DNA of 64,000 bases from Dyadobacter luteus. GTDB taxonomy: Bacteria; Bacteroidota; Bacteroidia; Cytophagales; Spirosomataceae. Where the stretch lies: NCBI RefSeq assembly GCF_003383615.1, contig NZ_QNUL01000020.1, positions 45,441 through 109,440 of the forward strand, read 5' to 3'. The notes beneath the pieces were generated by a model. That model saw nothing but the letters and a program-made list of their open reading frames with translations, ran no database searches and was not told where the DNA came from. The position numbers and the translations under genes were made by a program. This document shows, piece by piece, positions 50,062 through 59,921 of this stretch (its first letter is position 1; every line of letters starts with the position of its first letter).

Positions 50062-50399
50062 ACCCCAAAAATCAGTTTATCGGGAGTCGGATATTCCAGC
50101 AGTTTTGAAAAATCCACTTTCCAGAAATCCAGATCCAGCAGTCGACCCGTTTCGTCGTGCGTAAGTGTGATGACAACGGGTGTCTGGTCGGAATCAATAT
50201 ATTCAACCCTGATCAGATCGCCGGCATAGGCATCGGGATTTCCACCCAAACTGATACTTCCCATTTTGCCTCCTTCGTATTCATCCACAAGGTCGTCAAT
50301 AGGATGGTCAGCCAGGTCACGATCCAGTTTCAACAATAGAAAACCAATCAATTCAAGTTCATTCGCGCGGATAGGTCGTTTTTCCCTTGGTGTGCTCAT
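50058..50399 (-). CDS. small DUF6984-like protein
   Basis: 113 residues, soluble. The start RPIRANELELIGFLLLKL resembles the DUF6984 group; the later part has a strand-rich core DLIRVEYIDSDQTPVVITLT and a tail DLDFWKVDFSKLLEYP. Function unknown. It starts inside the last codons of the membrane gene upstream (ATGA-type overlap, 50396-50399), so the pair is translationally coupled, and it ends overlapping the AraC stop. Confidence 0.6.
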   Translation of the reverse strand: MSTPREKRPIRANELELIGFLLLKLDRDLADHPIDDLVDEYEGGKMGSISLGGNPDAYAGDLIRVEYIDSDQTPVVITLTHDETGRLLDLDFWKVDFSKLLEYPTPDKLIFGV

Positions 50400-51433
50400 A
50401 CTGCTTTTTTCTCTTTTTTATGCCATTGTTCGGCCTTTCTGGCAACCAACCAGAACGACAATGCCATTAACGCAAAGAATATTCCTTTATTGGTTCGATC
50501 CCAAAAATATTCAAAATATCTCGTATAGATGTTCAGTAAGAAGAACACCAAAGCAACATCGCGCAGGGTATTCTGGTCAGTTTGAAAAGAATAGGCGATC
50601 ATTCCTGCCAGTACCAGTGTAAATCCAAGCGACCAATACCAGAAATGACTCTGCTTGATCAGATTCCATGCAGCATAGTCGTCATAATTGCCAAAAATGG
50701 ATAATGTCCATGCAGCCAGAAGAAACAGGATAAGTCCGGCAGCGTAGGTATGATCGGCAAAAATGCGCAGTGAACTTATTTTTTTGACAAGCCAGTACGA
50801 GCCCCATATCGCAAGCCCAAAGACCGTCATCCGCAACGGATAGTTCATACCTGCAAACCTGTAATTACCACCCGACCATAGGTGCGTTTGTGCTCCCCAC
50901 CATCCAGCCAGCGAGGCAATCATGACCAGCCATAGCAATTTTGATTCCAGTAAAACTGCAACACCTCCATACGCAACAGCGGCCAGCAAGAGAGGAAGTG
51001 CATAATTACCTTCGAAATTAGCGAAGCTTCTTGTCCAATACGTAATGGCTATGCCGATTGTGAGCGCAATGGTGATATTATATGTTTCGTTGCTGGCAGA
51101 AGCCTCAGGGTATTTGATCTTTCTCCTTTTGGCCAAAAACACAAAAAGTACAGCAAGTAACGTAAATCCGATACCGACGATGGTTTCAGAAAATCCCCAT
51201 TTTTTACGTAAAAGTTCAATCCACTTTTCATCAATTACCAATGCTCCAAATGCTAGGAGCCCGCATGAAATGGCGGATATAAGTGCATAAACCGTAATTG
51301 CGTCAATATTAGAATTCCTGATTGTAACTGTGGAACGTAGCGAATTAGCCAGTTCAGGAGATATTTTATTATCCTTTTCCCATGCGCCTATGGCTTTATC
51401 AACTACCGCAGCATCCTTTTTATCCAGTTCCAT
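50396..51433 (-). CDS. polytopic membrane protein, DUF2157-like
   Basis: 345 residues with about nine to ten membrane helices after a cytosolic N-terminal segment of 40 residues (KAIGAWEKDNKISPELANSL). The early helical part plus stacked hydrophobic segments resembles the DUF2157/DUF4401 family of undefined function. It shares a 4-bp overlap with the following small gene, suggesting joint function. Terminator-like repeat at 51551 separates it from the cytochrome gene. Confidence 0.65.
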   Translation of the reverse strand: MELDKKDAAVVDKAIGAWEKDNKISPELANSLRSTVTIRNSNIDAITVYALISAISCGLLAFGALVIDEKWIELLRKKWGFSETIVGIGFTLLAVLFVFLAKRRKIKYPEASASNETYNITIALTIGIAITYWTRSFANFEGNYALPLLLAAVAYGGVAVLLESKLLWLVMIASLAGWWGAQTHLWSGGNYRFAGMNYPLRMTVFGLAIWGSYWLVKKISSLRIFADHTYAAGLILFLLAAWTLSIFGNYDDYAAWNLIKQSHFWYWSLGFTLVLAGMIAYSFQTDQNTLRDVALVFFLLNIYTRYFEYFWDRTNKGIFFALMALSFWLVARKAEQWHKKEKKAV

Positions 51434-51550
51434 TCAAATCATATTAAGTCATCTTTGAACTGGCAATATATTCATACCAATGCTGCTTTCAAGCGAAAAA
51501 ATATTTACCGGTATATAACGTACCTCTCAACTGTAAACTATAATTAACAT

Positions 51551-51579
51551 AAAAGCCTGACTTTGAGGGTCAGGCTTTT
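51551..51579. terminator. intrinsic terminator of the cytochrome-type gene
   Basis: AAAAGCCTGAC and GTCAGGCTTTT form perfect 11-bp arms, with T/A runs on both sides. Confidence 0.85.
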
Positions 51580-51604
51580 AAAGGAGATATAAATCTCAGA
51601 TGGA

Positions 51605-54600
51605 TTACTTTTTCAATCCGGATAGGAATTCTACCACATCACGGATTTCACGTTTCGTCATGATGTGGCCCATTGGAGGCATACTCGACGGTACGTTGTC
51701 GCGCTTTGCGATACGAGCCACCGCAATTTTAAGTGGCTCCGCTTCGGAAGTTTTCAGGATCAGCTCGTGGTCATTTTCTGAGGTAAGAATACCTGCCGCT
51801 GAAGAACCATCTTTCAATGTGAGTATTACCATTCCATAACCCGGAGAAATACGTGCACTTGGCTCTACAAGTGCCTGCAGAATTTGCTCACGTGTCAACA
51901 CGTTTCCGATATTCGACAGGTTTGGTCCCACCTCTCCGCCTTGTCCTCCGATAGAGTGGCAACGCACGCATTCCGCTGCAGAGTTGGTCAGGAAGAAACG
52001 GCGTCCTAACTGAGCATTTCCACCGAACAACGCATCCTGATAGTCTGCAACTGTTTCGCCATTTTTACGTAACGGAGCGAGTTTGGCAATCAAAGGAGCC
52101 GATTTGGTCGAATCAATTGCTTCGCCCAAATCCAATGCCAGACTTGGTGCCAGTTGTTTATCGGACATTTTTGTAATCAACCCAGTGAAAATAGATTCCG
52201 TTTTGCTGATCGGAAGGCTCCCCAAAACTTTCAATAATTGTTGTTGTTCTTTTACACTACCTTTCTCGAAAATAACTCCTGAAATATCAGTTAACGCCTC
52301 TTTTGACATATTCACGCTTCCCACCATACCAAGGGCTGCGGTGCGAACATCTGCGTCACTGTCTGTCATTCCTTTTTTCATTACCGATTCCATATCGCTG
52401 TATTTTAGCCCGTTCAGAGCTGTCAGCATGGCGGCACGAACTTTCGGATTATTATTGGTGTCAAAAATTTTGACCAGTGCATCATTGTTGGCTGATACCT
52501 CCAGATTAGTAAGCATTTGAGCTGTTGCAATCAGTATTGCAGGATCCTGGTCTGCCAGCAAATCGGCAACCACAGGCTGTATTTTGCCTTTGACAACAGC
52601 AGGATTTCTTTCGATTACACCCCGGTAGCGACCATCTACACGGTCCATAACGGATGGGCTTGCCCATGTTCCTAATGCTGCCAGTGCTTCTGCGCGCAAT
52701 TCTTTATCAATGTTCTTTCTTTTTGCAAATGCAATCAGGTCGTCCAGTTGTTTGTCGCCCCCTACGCGCAACGCCGCATTGATGGCCCGACGCAGAAGAG
52801 GTTCAGAAGTGAAACGCGTTTCATTAAGTGTTGCTGCCAGTGCCGGAAGTGCAGAAGTGATAGACAGGTCATCGTTAATGGCTCTCGCTGCTTCTGTTAC
52901 GATATACTCGTCTTTATCCTGAAGGAATACGCTCACTTTGTCATTTTTCAGTCTTCTTAAGACCAATACCGCCGCAGTACGAAGTGATTTCTCAGGGCTG
53001 CTGCTTAGCGCAACCATGGCTTCTGCATTGCCGATACGCGATAACGCGAGTACAGCTGCATGCCGCAAATACAAATCCTGATCATTGTTTTTTCTAATCA
53101 TATCCAGCAACGGAGTCACTGCTGACTTCTCCTCAATTCTTCCCAAAGCCTGTGCTGCAAAGAATTGAACAAGAGGGTTTTTACTGGAAAGCATAGGGAT
53201 CAGCAATGGACCTGCTTCCGCGATTTTCTCATCGCCAAGTACCTTTGCGGCTTGCGCAGTAATTTCTTCATCCGAATCCTTTAACAGTGCCAATAAAGCA
53301 TTGCCATAAGCCTTGTCAGTTCTGGCCAGCTGGCCCGTTCCCCATATTCCGTGCACACGTGCGATCTGGCTGGTTGTTTGGGTAATCGCTTTTTTAAGTG
53401 TTTCAGCACCTTTGGCTCCACGCGTTGCCAGTTCGAACTGCGCTTTCAAACGGATACGCATGTCCTCGTTGGAAAGCAGTGACAGCAACATGTCTTCCGT
53501 TTGTGAAGGATAATTGAGCTGAATAAGGCGCTTGGTTTCTGCACGAAGCTCTTTAAGGTCGTTTTTCTCACTCGTTACATCCAGTTTCCATACGCGACCG
53601 TAGTTTTTGGTATCCCAGCCATTGATCCAGTCAGCTACATAAAGCGCTCCATCAGGACCGAAACGAATGCCTGTTGGCAGAATGCCGCTCAGGATATTTT
53701 GTTCTCCATCCAGAACGAATGAGGCTCCTTTGGCTTTCAGTCCGAAAGCCCAGATCGGTGAACGGGCAGGGTTTCCTACAAATTCAACCAGGAAGAATTT
53801 ATTTTTCCATTCCTTACCCAAAGCTGTTCCCGGATTGTATTGCATACCGGTAGGGCCATTGTGGTAATTCTGAATAGGAGGGATGATGTATGCTGCCTGG
53901 CCTTCCCAGCGGGGAACATACAGCTTTTCGTCCATCCACACTTTGTAATCGTTATTTTTAGGATCGGTATATTTACCATATTGCCAGTTGGAACGCCAGC
54001 CGGCATCAGATCCTTCCACAACGTGAACAAGGCGTTCGCTTTCGCCCGGGTGATCACCATCGTTATCAGAGCTGATCAGGTTACCGAATTCGTCAAAAAC
54101 AAACTCGTGAGTATTGCGAAGTCCGTGTGCGAAAATCTCAAAGTGGCTGCCATCCGGATTGGAGCGGGCAATAATTCCTGAATTAGGATGCTCATGTTTT
54201 ACGCCTTCTGCAGTAGTGATGTTGGCACCAATATCTCCGATGTTCCAGTATATTTTTCCATCGGGCCCTTCAATCGGGTTCGACATACCATGACCACCAA
54301 AGCCGATGTGTACACCATAACCGTGGCTTATAGAAGTTTTCTTGTCATAGATACCGTCGTTGTTGGTATCCTCAAATCTCCAGAGATCAGGCGCAATGGC
54401 TACAAAAGCATCCTTTGCCCGTACCAGAATACCTCCGGCTACATCGGAAACTTCTTCAAAGAAATCATTGATGACGCGCATGGATACATCGGCGATACCG
54501 TCGTTGTCTGTATCTTCAAGACGCCAGACTTCATCTTTTTCAACCGCAAGGTCTTTCCAGTCATGCGATCCGTCGCCGTTCAGGTCTTTCAGCCAGCTGT

Positions 54601-55027
54601 TTTCTTTGCTTTTTTCGGGAGCAAAAGTGCTGCGGAGAAATGCCCTGCGGTCTTCCACGGTTTGCATGGCGATGGAAGGCGTCATCCAGTTGCGGTGCCC
54701 GCGGATATCAAACTCAGAGTTTTTCTGGCGATTTGTTCTGTTGAGGTAAACACGACCAAGGTCATCCACTGTAATGGATACAGGATCGGGAGCGAGGGAA
54801 TCAGACGCCCATAGGTCGAGCTGCAATCCATCGGCCACTTTGATAGCAGTCTTTTCGCGAGTTTCCCTGGCCCGGGCTTTGCCGGTTGCGGCATCTTCAC
54901 GGATCACCAGTGCGTCTGCAGGAAGTTTGCTGGTGCCGGAGGGCGTCATTTTCATACAGGAAACAACAGCCAGAGCAACAAGTGCAGCAATGGATAAAGG
55001 TTTTTTGAGAATAGTTTTTGGGGTCAT
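51605..55027 (-). CDS. propeller/HEAT-repeat/cytochrome c lipoprotein (PVC-type heme-binding family)
   Basis: 1140 residues from the ATG at 55027 (the frame opens at 55051). Lipobox in LAVVSC (about Cys 24). The N-terminal propeller-like dehydrogenase domain (about 40-480) has GRVYLNRTNRQ, GFGGHGMSNPIEGPDG and PTGIRFGPDGALYVADWING. HEAT repeats fill about 490-960. The C-terminal cytochrome c domain (about 990-1138) has the heme motif CVRCH and late Met-rich PPMGHIMT for axial ligation. This is the membrane-bound dehydrogenase plus heme family common in Bacteroidota and Planctomycetota; probably oxidises a sugar or alcohol and passes electrons on. Substrate unknown. Confidence 0.9.
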   Translation of the reverse strand: MTPKTILKKPLSIAALVALAVVSCMKMTPSGTSKLPADALVIREDAATGKARARETREKTAIKVADGLQLDLWASDSLAPDPVSITVDDLGRVYLNRTNRQKNSEFDIRGHRNWMTPSIAMQTVEDRRAFLRSTFAPEKSKENSWLKDLNGDGSHDWKDLAVEKDEVWRLEDTDNDGIADVSMRVINDFFEEVSDVAGGILVRAKDAFVAIAPDLWRFEDTNNDGIYDKKTSISHGYGVHIGFGGHGMSNPIEGPDGKIYWNIGDIGANITTAEGVKHEHPNSGIIARSNPDGSHFEIFAHGLRNTHEFVFDEFGNLISSDNDGDHPGESERLVHVVEGSDAGWRSNWQYGKYTDPKNNDYKVWMDEKLYVPRWEGQAAYIIPPIQNYHNGPTGMQYNPGTALGKEWKNKFFLVEFVGNPARSPIWAFGLKAKGASFVLDGEQNILSGILPTGIRFGPDGALYVADWINGWDTKNYGRVWKLDVTSEKNDLKELRAETKRLIQLNYPSQTEDMLLSLLSNEDMRIRLKAQFELATRGAKGAETLKKAITQTTSQIARVHGIWGTGQLARTDKAYGNALLALLKDSDEEITAQAAKVLGDEKIAEAGPLLIPMLSSKNPLVQFFAAQALGRIEEKSAVTPLLDMIRKNNDQDLYLRHAAVLALSRIGNAEAMVALSSSPEKSLRTAAVLVLRRLKNDKVSVFLQDKDEYIVTEAARAINDDLSITSALPALAATLNETRFTSEPLLRRAINAALRVGGDKQLDDLIAFAKRKNIDKELRAEALAALGTWASPSVMDRVDGRYRGVIERNPAVVKGKIQPVVADLLADQDPAILIATAQMLTNLEVSANNDALVKIFDTNNNPKVRAAMLTALNGLKYSDMESVMKKGMTDSDADVRTAALGMVGSVNMSKEALTDISGVIFEKGSVKEQQQLLKVLGSLPISKTESIFTGLITKMSDKQLAPSLALDLGEAIDSTKSAPLIAKLAPLRKNGETVADYQDALFGGNAQLGRRFFLTNSAAECVRCHSIGGQGGEVGPNLSNIGNVLTREQILQALVEPSARISPGYGMVILTLKDGSSAAGILTSENDHELILKTSEAEPLKIAVARIAKRDNVPSSMPPMGHIMTKREIRDVVEFLSGLKK

Positions 55028-55144
55028 TGAGATTGACTTTTGAAAGAGCATGTCATACAGGTATTTCGCACCTGAATCACGAAGATTTCATTTAAGAGTA
55101 GAAATAGGTATTTATTTACTGTATTAAGTGCGATGGGAAAGAAA

Positions 55145-55705
55145 TCAAACAGGCAAAGCCAGCAAATCATTTACTGAAATGTTGAAATCGGTGAGGACAG
55201 GAGCTGCACTGCAGATGTCGTTGTCGGTACAGATCTTTACTAGTTTGCGTGAAGTATATACATACACAACTTCGTTTTCAGGATAGATATGCCAAACGAC
55301 TTTAACTGTTGATTTGAAATATTCAGCCAGTTTCTCCTCTACCTTAATGGCGTCGTCGGTTGGTGAAACTACCTCAATAATAAATTCCGGAATCGGTTCT
55401 TCGTCTGAACTGGTAGAATCATCTATTTGGTTCCCGCTGAAATAGGCCAGATCAGGACGCCGCATTTGAATGCCTGTGAGCATTACATCCTGCTCCATGA
55501 TGAACGCACCGCCTTTATCAAATGATACAGTCCCGAAGAATAGTTGCTGTAGTCTTCTGATAATTACAAGATGTTTTTTCTTCATTTTCTCAAATCTGAT
55601 TACTTCACCGTCATTCCATTCATATTTGAAGCCATCAGCAGCGTCCCATTGAAGAAATTCCTCAAAGGTTTTTGGGAGTGCCATAGTGGATGGTTGAAGT
55701 ATCAT
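55145..55705 (-). CDS. Uma2-family (DUF820) restriction-endonuclease-like protein
   Basis: 186 residues from the ATG at 55705 (MILQPSTMALPKTFEEF; 55684 also possible; the frame starts at 55771). The PD-(D/E)XK-like core is seen in YEWNDGEVIRFE, RRPDLAYFS (catalytic Asp) and EFIIEVVSPTD (Glu-x-Val). Uma2 proteins are abundant in Cyanobacteria and Bacteroidota; nuclease activity is inferred, not shown. It stands alone between the cytochrome-type gene and a divergent secreted protein. Confidence 0.85.
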   Translation of the reverse strand: MILQPSTMALPKTFEEFLQWDAADGFKYEWNDGEVIRFEKMKKKHLVIIRRLQQLFFGTVSFDKGGAFIMEQDVMLTGIQMRRPDLAYFSGNQIDDSTSSDEEPIPEFIIEVVSPTDDAIKVEEKLAEYFKSTVKVVWHIYPENEVVYVYTSRKLVKICTDNDICSAAPVLTDFNISVNDLLALPV

Positions 55706-56060
55706 AATTTGATTTTTAGGATTGATAAATTTAAAGATAAACTGTAAGAAGTACATCAGTTCTTTCAGCATTTTTTGGAATCTTCTGGTTTTGTGGAGGT
55801 AAGTAAACCGGGAAACTGAGTTTTAGTCAATTGTCGGTTACTAAGAATCTGTTTGTGATCGAATGAATAAATAGTTGGATTGTGCAGGTAAATCAAATGT
55901 TAAGGTATTAAAACGTATTGTGCGCTAAAATGAATAAATTGTTAATTGTGAAAGTGTAAATTGTTGATTTTTAGGTTTTTGAGTTGTTGTTTCTGGATGT
56001 GGATTTTAACATAAATGGCAATTTCTCTAATCTTGCAACGCAATAATCATCCCTAACACT

Positions 56061-56594
56061 ATGCTAATCCGGACTTGTATCGTTGTCTCGCTTTTCTATG
56101 GAATGCTTGCGGGAAACGCATTTGCTCAGGAACTTTTTACTGCGAATACACAGGGGAATACGTCAAATTCCGTAACCCGAATGGAAGCTTACTTATGGGA
56201 GTTTCATGAACTAAAAAATGCCGGCATTCAGGCTCCCGAATGCACCGAGGTTGATACTTCCGTTTTTGGAAAGGAAGCTGCATGTCTTAAAGCACTGGCT
56301 GATGCCCGTTTTATAGAGAAAGAGGAAGTAGTACCAGGTGACCCCAATCTGCGTACAATTGTTTTGAAACCAGATATTTACAAAGCCGTGAGAAGCATTG
56401 ATAAGTATTTGAGAAAAGTATCCCGGGATCAGAGCATGGATGGTCAGCTAATAAAAGACTATACCTACGTGATGCGTGTCGCCCTTGCTGCTGTCTACGC
56501 TTCTAATACCGAAGAGTTTGAAAAAGAGTTGAGTCGTGAAAGGAAGAATCCGCAGAACCAGATTGCACTATTCAGAAAAGTAAAGTTGCTCTAG
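56061..56594 (+). CDS. secreted hypothetical protein
   Basis: 177 residues with a signal peptide (about 1-24, ending GNAFAQ). The mature part is mostly helical and charged, with two cysteines (PECTEV, EAACLKAL) that could form a disulfide. No family recognised. An AT-rich stretch of nearly 290 bp lies upstream without a clear promoter. It precedes the SusC gene by 137 bp, same strand, but no functional link is evident. Confidence 0.6.
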   Translation: MLIRTCIVVSLFYGMLAGNAFAQELFTANTQGNTSNSVTRMEAYLWEFHELKNAGIQAPECTEVDTSVFGKEAACLKALADARFIEKEEVVPGDPNLRTIVLKPDIYKAVRSIDKYLRKVSRDQSMDGQLIKDYTYVMRVALAAVYASNTEEFEKELSRERKNPQNQIALFRKVKLL

Positions 56595-56731
56595 TTGATC
56601 ATCCGTCATTTTAAGTTTTTGGATATCAGTTTATTATAAATCCTACTGTTTGTTTGCGTATAGTGGTATAGGTGTACCATAAGTGCGTAATGCGTTTTGA
56701 AAATTAACTTTAACTAACTTCCCCTAATTGT

Positions 56732-59700
56732 ATGAAAAGAATTTCTATTCTTTTTGGGTTGATCTGTTTGATTTTCCCAGGGCTTGCCTTTGCCCAGATT
56801 TCCATTAAAGGTACTGTCAAAGACGCTAAGGGAGTGGAGCTTCCGGGTGTCAATATTTTGCTGAAAGGCACTACGTCCGGAACAATTACAGACTCCGAAG
56901 GAAAGTATAACTTAAATGGTGCTTCGGACGGAACATTGGTGTTCTCTTTCATTGGTTATACTGCCCAGGAAGTGAAAATTGCAGGACGTACAGAAGTAAA
57001 TGTCTCTCTTTCAGAAGATAATCAGAAATTGGATGAGGTCGTTGTGACTGCTATTGGTATCAAGCAACAAAAGAAAAAGCTTGGATACACTACACAGGAA
57101 GTAAATAATGAGGCATTAGCTCAGGCGAAAACCATGAACGTTGGTAACGCTCTTGCAGGACAGGTGGCTGGTTTGACAGTAAATAACCCTACGGGTATAT
57201 TTCAATCGCCAAGTTTTGTGCTACGCGGAAAAAAACCTTTGATTGTTCTCGATGGTATTCCTGTTGAAACAGACTTCTTCGATATCACAGGTGAAGACAT
57301 TGAAAACATCAACGTATTGAAGGGTACGGCAGCTTCTGCACTATATGGTTCAAGAGGAAAAGACGGAGCGATTCTGATTACGAGTAAAACTGCCAAAAAG
57401 GAAGGACTGGAAATTAATTTCGGAACCAACAATATGGTTACAGCCGGTTTCACAGTTTATCCCAAAACCCAGACTGAATACGGTAGTGGATCCAATGGTA
57501 AGTATGAGTTTTGGGATGGAGCCGATGGTGGTATTTCTGATGGTGATATGACCTGGGGTCCCAAGTTTGGGACGGGTGCGAAAATTCCTCAGTGGAACAG
57601 CCCGATCCGTAACAAACAAACAGGTGAAACCATACCCTGGTATGGTGATGTGAAGGGTACCGTATATGACGACAGATCCAAGTATGAGCGTGTGCCAACG
57701 GACTGGATTCAGCATGACAACCTTCGTGATTTCCTTCAGACTGGCTATGTGACATCGAATAATCTTTCCTTGGCTTACAAAGGCCAGAAGGCGAAATTTT
57801 ATGTATCAGGAAAATATGCCAAACAAAAAGGACAAACTCCCAATTCATCCCTGACAACCGGTGGACTTAATTTTAACTCCACTTTTCAGGTAGCGAAGAA
57901 TGTGGAATTAGGCTTATCTCTTGCTTACAATAAGGTGAATTCGCCAAATTATCCAAGATATGGATACGGTCCCAAAAACCACATGTATACCATCCTGATC
58001 TGGATGGGTGATGATGTGAATGGACGTGACTTGAGAGATCATATGTGGGTGCCCGGATTAGAAGGTTACCGCCAGGCCAACTATAACTATGCGTGGTATA
58101 ATAACCCTTATTTCGCAATTACCGAGTTGGTTCAGAAATATGATAAGGATGTACTCGACGGACAGGTGAAACTGAACTGGCAAATACTCCCGAACCTGTC
58201 TGTTCAGGGGCGTGTGAACAGCAGAAATCAAAGGGTGTTCGAAAGTATGAAAAGTCCAAAGTCGTACATGAACTATGGTGATTCAAGAAATGGCGATTAC
58301 AAACTGTGGAATTCAAGCCAGGTGAATGTGGATGCCGACGTGCTGGTATCTTACACGCAACCTATTACAAAGGACATAGAATTGAGCGTAAATGGTGGAG
58401 CTTCTAATCTGAACAGAGTTTACAGACAAGAGTATCAGTCAACGGATGGTCTGATCGTACCGAATGTATACAGCTTGAATAATACACAAGGGCCGGTTCA
58501 GGCATCGAACCAATACCAGGAAAAGGCAATCCGAAGTGTGTATGGTTCTGCAAATCTTGATTTTTACGATGCTGTTTTCTTGAACTTTACAGCCCGTAAT
58601 GACTGGTCTTCGACTCTGCCAAAAACGAACAGATCTTATTTCTACCCATCTGCTTCGTTGAGTACCATGGTGTCTCACTATGTGAATCTTCCTAAGGCTG
58701 TTGACTTCCTGAAACTATACACTTCATGGGCGCAGGTGTCAAGTGATTTGAATCCATACAGTATCTATTCTGCTTACTCAAAAGATGTTACTTATGGTAG
58801 CACGCCTTCTGTAAATTATCCGAATGGACTGATTAACCCGAACATCAAGCCTGAACAGTCTACTTCCTTTGAAGTGGGTATGTCAACTTCATTCCTTAAA
58901 AACAGGTTCAGTCTGGATGCGACTTATTACCATGTGAAGGATGAGAACCAGATCATTGACTTACCTATTTCGGAATCTTCGGGCTTTGTTACACGCAAGG
59001 TAAACGGGAACGTGTATGAAACCAACGGATTGGAACTGATTGCCAATTACAAGGCGATTCAAAAGAAAGGATTTACATGGGAAGTAGGTGCAAACTGGAG
59101 CCGAAACGTACGCAGAATTACTGAAATATATAATGATCAGGCACGTTTCAACAACCTTTCAAAAGGTGAGCGTGCAGATAGCTACTACCGTACAGTATGG
59201 ATGAAGAGTGCCGACGGAGATGTTATCCTGGATGCAAGAGGTTTACCAACGAGAGATCCTTTCCCTGCAAGCGTAGGACATTTGGATCCGAACTGGCGTC
59301 TTGGTATCCAGAATAAATTCAAAGTAAAAGGATTCAATATTGCAGTAGATGTTGATGGTGTTTGGGGTGGCGTTATGGGATCGACTACGATTGAGAAAAT
59401 GTGGTGGGGTGGAAAACATCCGAATTCAGTAGAATTTCGTGATGCAGAATATGCTGCAGGAAAGCCGGTGTACGTGCCTCAGGGTGTAGTGGTTACTGGT
59501 GGAGAATATGTACGTGATGTAACAGGTGCGGTGATCAGAGATACGCGTACTTATGCGCCAAATACCACTGCTGTGGACTGGCAAACATGGAGCCAGCAGT
59601 ATCCTTACCGTGCTGCAGTTACAGAAAGCGAGAGCAAGAAATTCGCAAACGTTTTCGACAGATCATTCTTTAAACTGAGAAGATTGTCGGTAGGGTATGA

Positions 59701-59878
59701 TCTTACGAAGGTGATCAAATTCTGGCCAGCAGTAAAAGGACTGGAAGCTTCGGTGTTCGGATACAATCTGCTGATGTGGAAAAAGATGCCAATTCTTGAT
59801 CCTGACTATGGTAATGATACGGATTTACAGGATCCTTCATCACGCTTCCTTGGATTTTCGCTTAACCTCAAACTGTAG
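56732..59878 (+). CDS. SusC/RagA-family TonB-linked outer-membrane protein
   Basis: 1048 residues: signal peptide (about 1-22), CarboxypepD_reg-like domain (about 23-100, ISIKGTVKDAKGVELPGVNI), SusC plug (about 105-225) with the family linker and ENINVLKGTAASALYGSRG, and a long barrel to the C-terminal aromatic end LGFSLNLKL. It imports a glycan or peptide with the SusD lipoprotein encoded 43 bp downstream. No glycoside hydrolase, ECF sigma/anti-sigma pair or hybrid two-component gene is adjacent, so the substrate is open. Confidence 0.95.
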   Translation: MKRISILFGLICLIFPGLAFAQISIKGTVKDAKGVELPGVNILLKGTTSGTITDSEGKYNLNGASDGTLVFSFIGYTAQEVKIAGRTEVNVSLSEDNQKLDEVVVTAIGIKQQKKKLGYTTQEVNNEALAQAKTMNVGNALAGQVAGLTVNNPTGIFQSPSFVLRGKKPLIVLDGIPVETDFFDITGEDIENINVLKGTAASALYGSRGKDGAILITSKTAKKEGLEINFGTNNMVTAGFTVYPKTQTEYGSGSNGKYEFWDGADGGISDGDMTWGPKFGTGAKIPQWNSPIRNKQTGETIPWYGDVKGTVYDDRSKYERVPTDWIQHDNLRDFLQTGYVTSNNLSLAYKGQKAKFYVSGKYAKQKGQTPNSSLTTGGLNFNSTFQVAKNVELGLSLAYNKVNSPNYPRYGYGPKNHMYTILIWMGDDVNGRDLRDHMWVPGLEGYRQANYNYAWYNNPYFAITELVQKYDKDVLDGQVKLNWQILPNLSVQGRVNSRNQRVFESMKSPKSYMNYGDSRNGDYKLWNSSQVNVDADVLVSYTQPITKDIELSVNGGASNLNRVYRQEYQSTDGLIVPNVYSLNNTQGPVQASNQYQEKAIRSVYGSANLDFYDAVFLNFTARNDWSSTLPKTNRSYFYPSASLSTMVSHYVNLPKAVDFLKLYTSWAQVSSDLNPYSIYSAYSKDVTYGSTPSVNYPNGLINPNIKPEQSTSFEVGMSTSFLKNRFSLDATYYHVKDENQIIDLPISESSGFVTRKVNGNVYETNGLELIANYKAIQKKGFTWEVGANWSRNVRRITEIYNDQARFNNLSKGERADSYYRTVWMKSADGDVILDARGLPTRDPFPASVGHLDPNWRLGIQNKFKVKGFNIAVDVDGVWGGVMGSTTIEKMWWGGKHPNSVEFRDAEYAAGKPVYVPQGVVVTGGEYVRDVTGAVIRDTRTYAPNTTAVDWQTWSQQYPYRAAVTESESKKFANVFDRSFFKLRRLSVGYDLTKVIKFWPAVKGLEASVFGYNLLMWKKMPILDPDYGNDTDLQDPSSRFLGFSLNLKL

Positions 59879-59921
59879 TTACGGCGACCAAAATCTTTCA
59901 AATACTTAATTCAAGATTATT

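Noticed and set aside
54188..54814. 208-residue plus-strand frame inside the cytochrome-type gene
   Set aside because: Antisense shadow of a strongly supported large coding sequence; no recognisable protein features.
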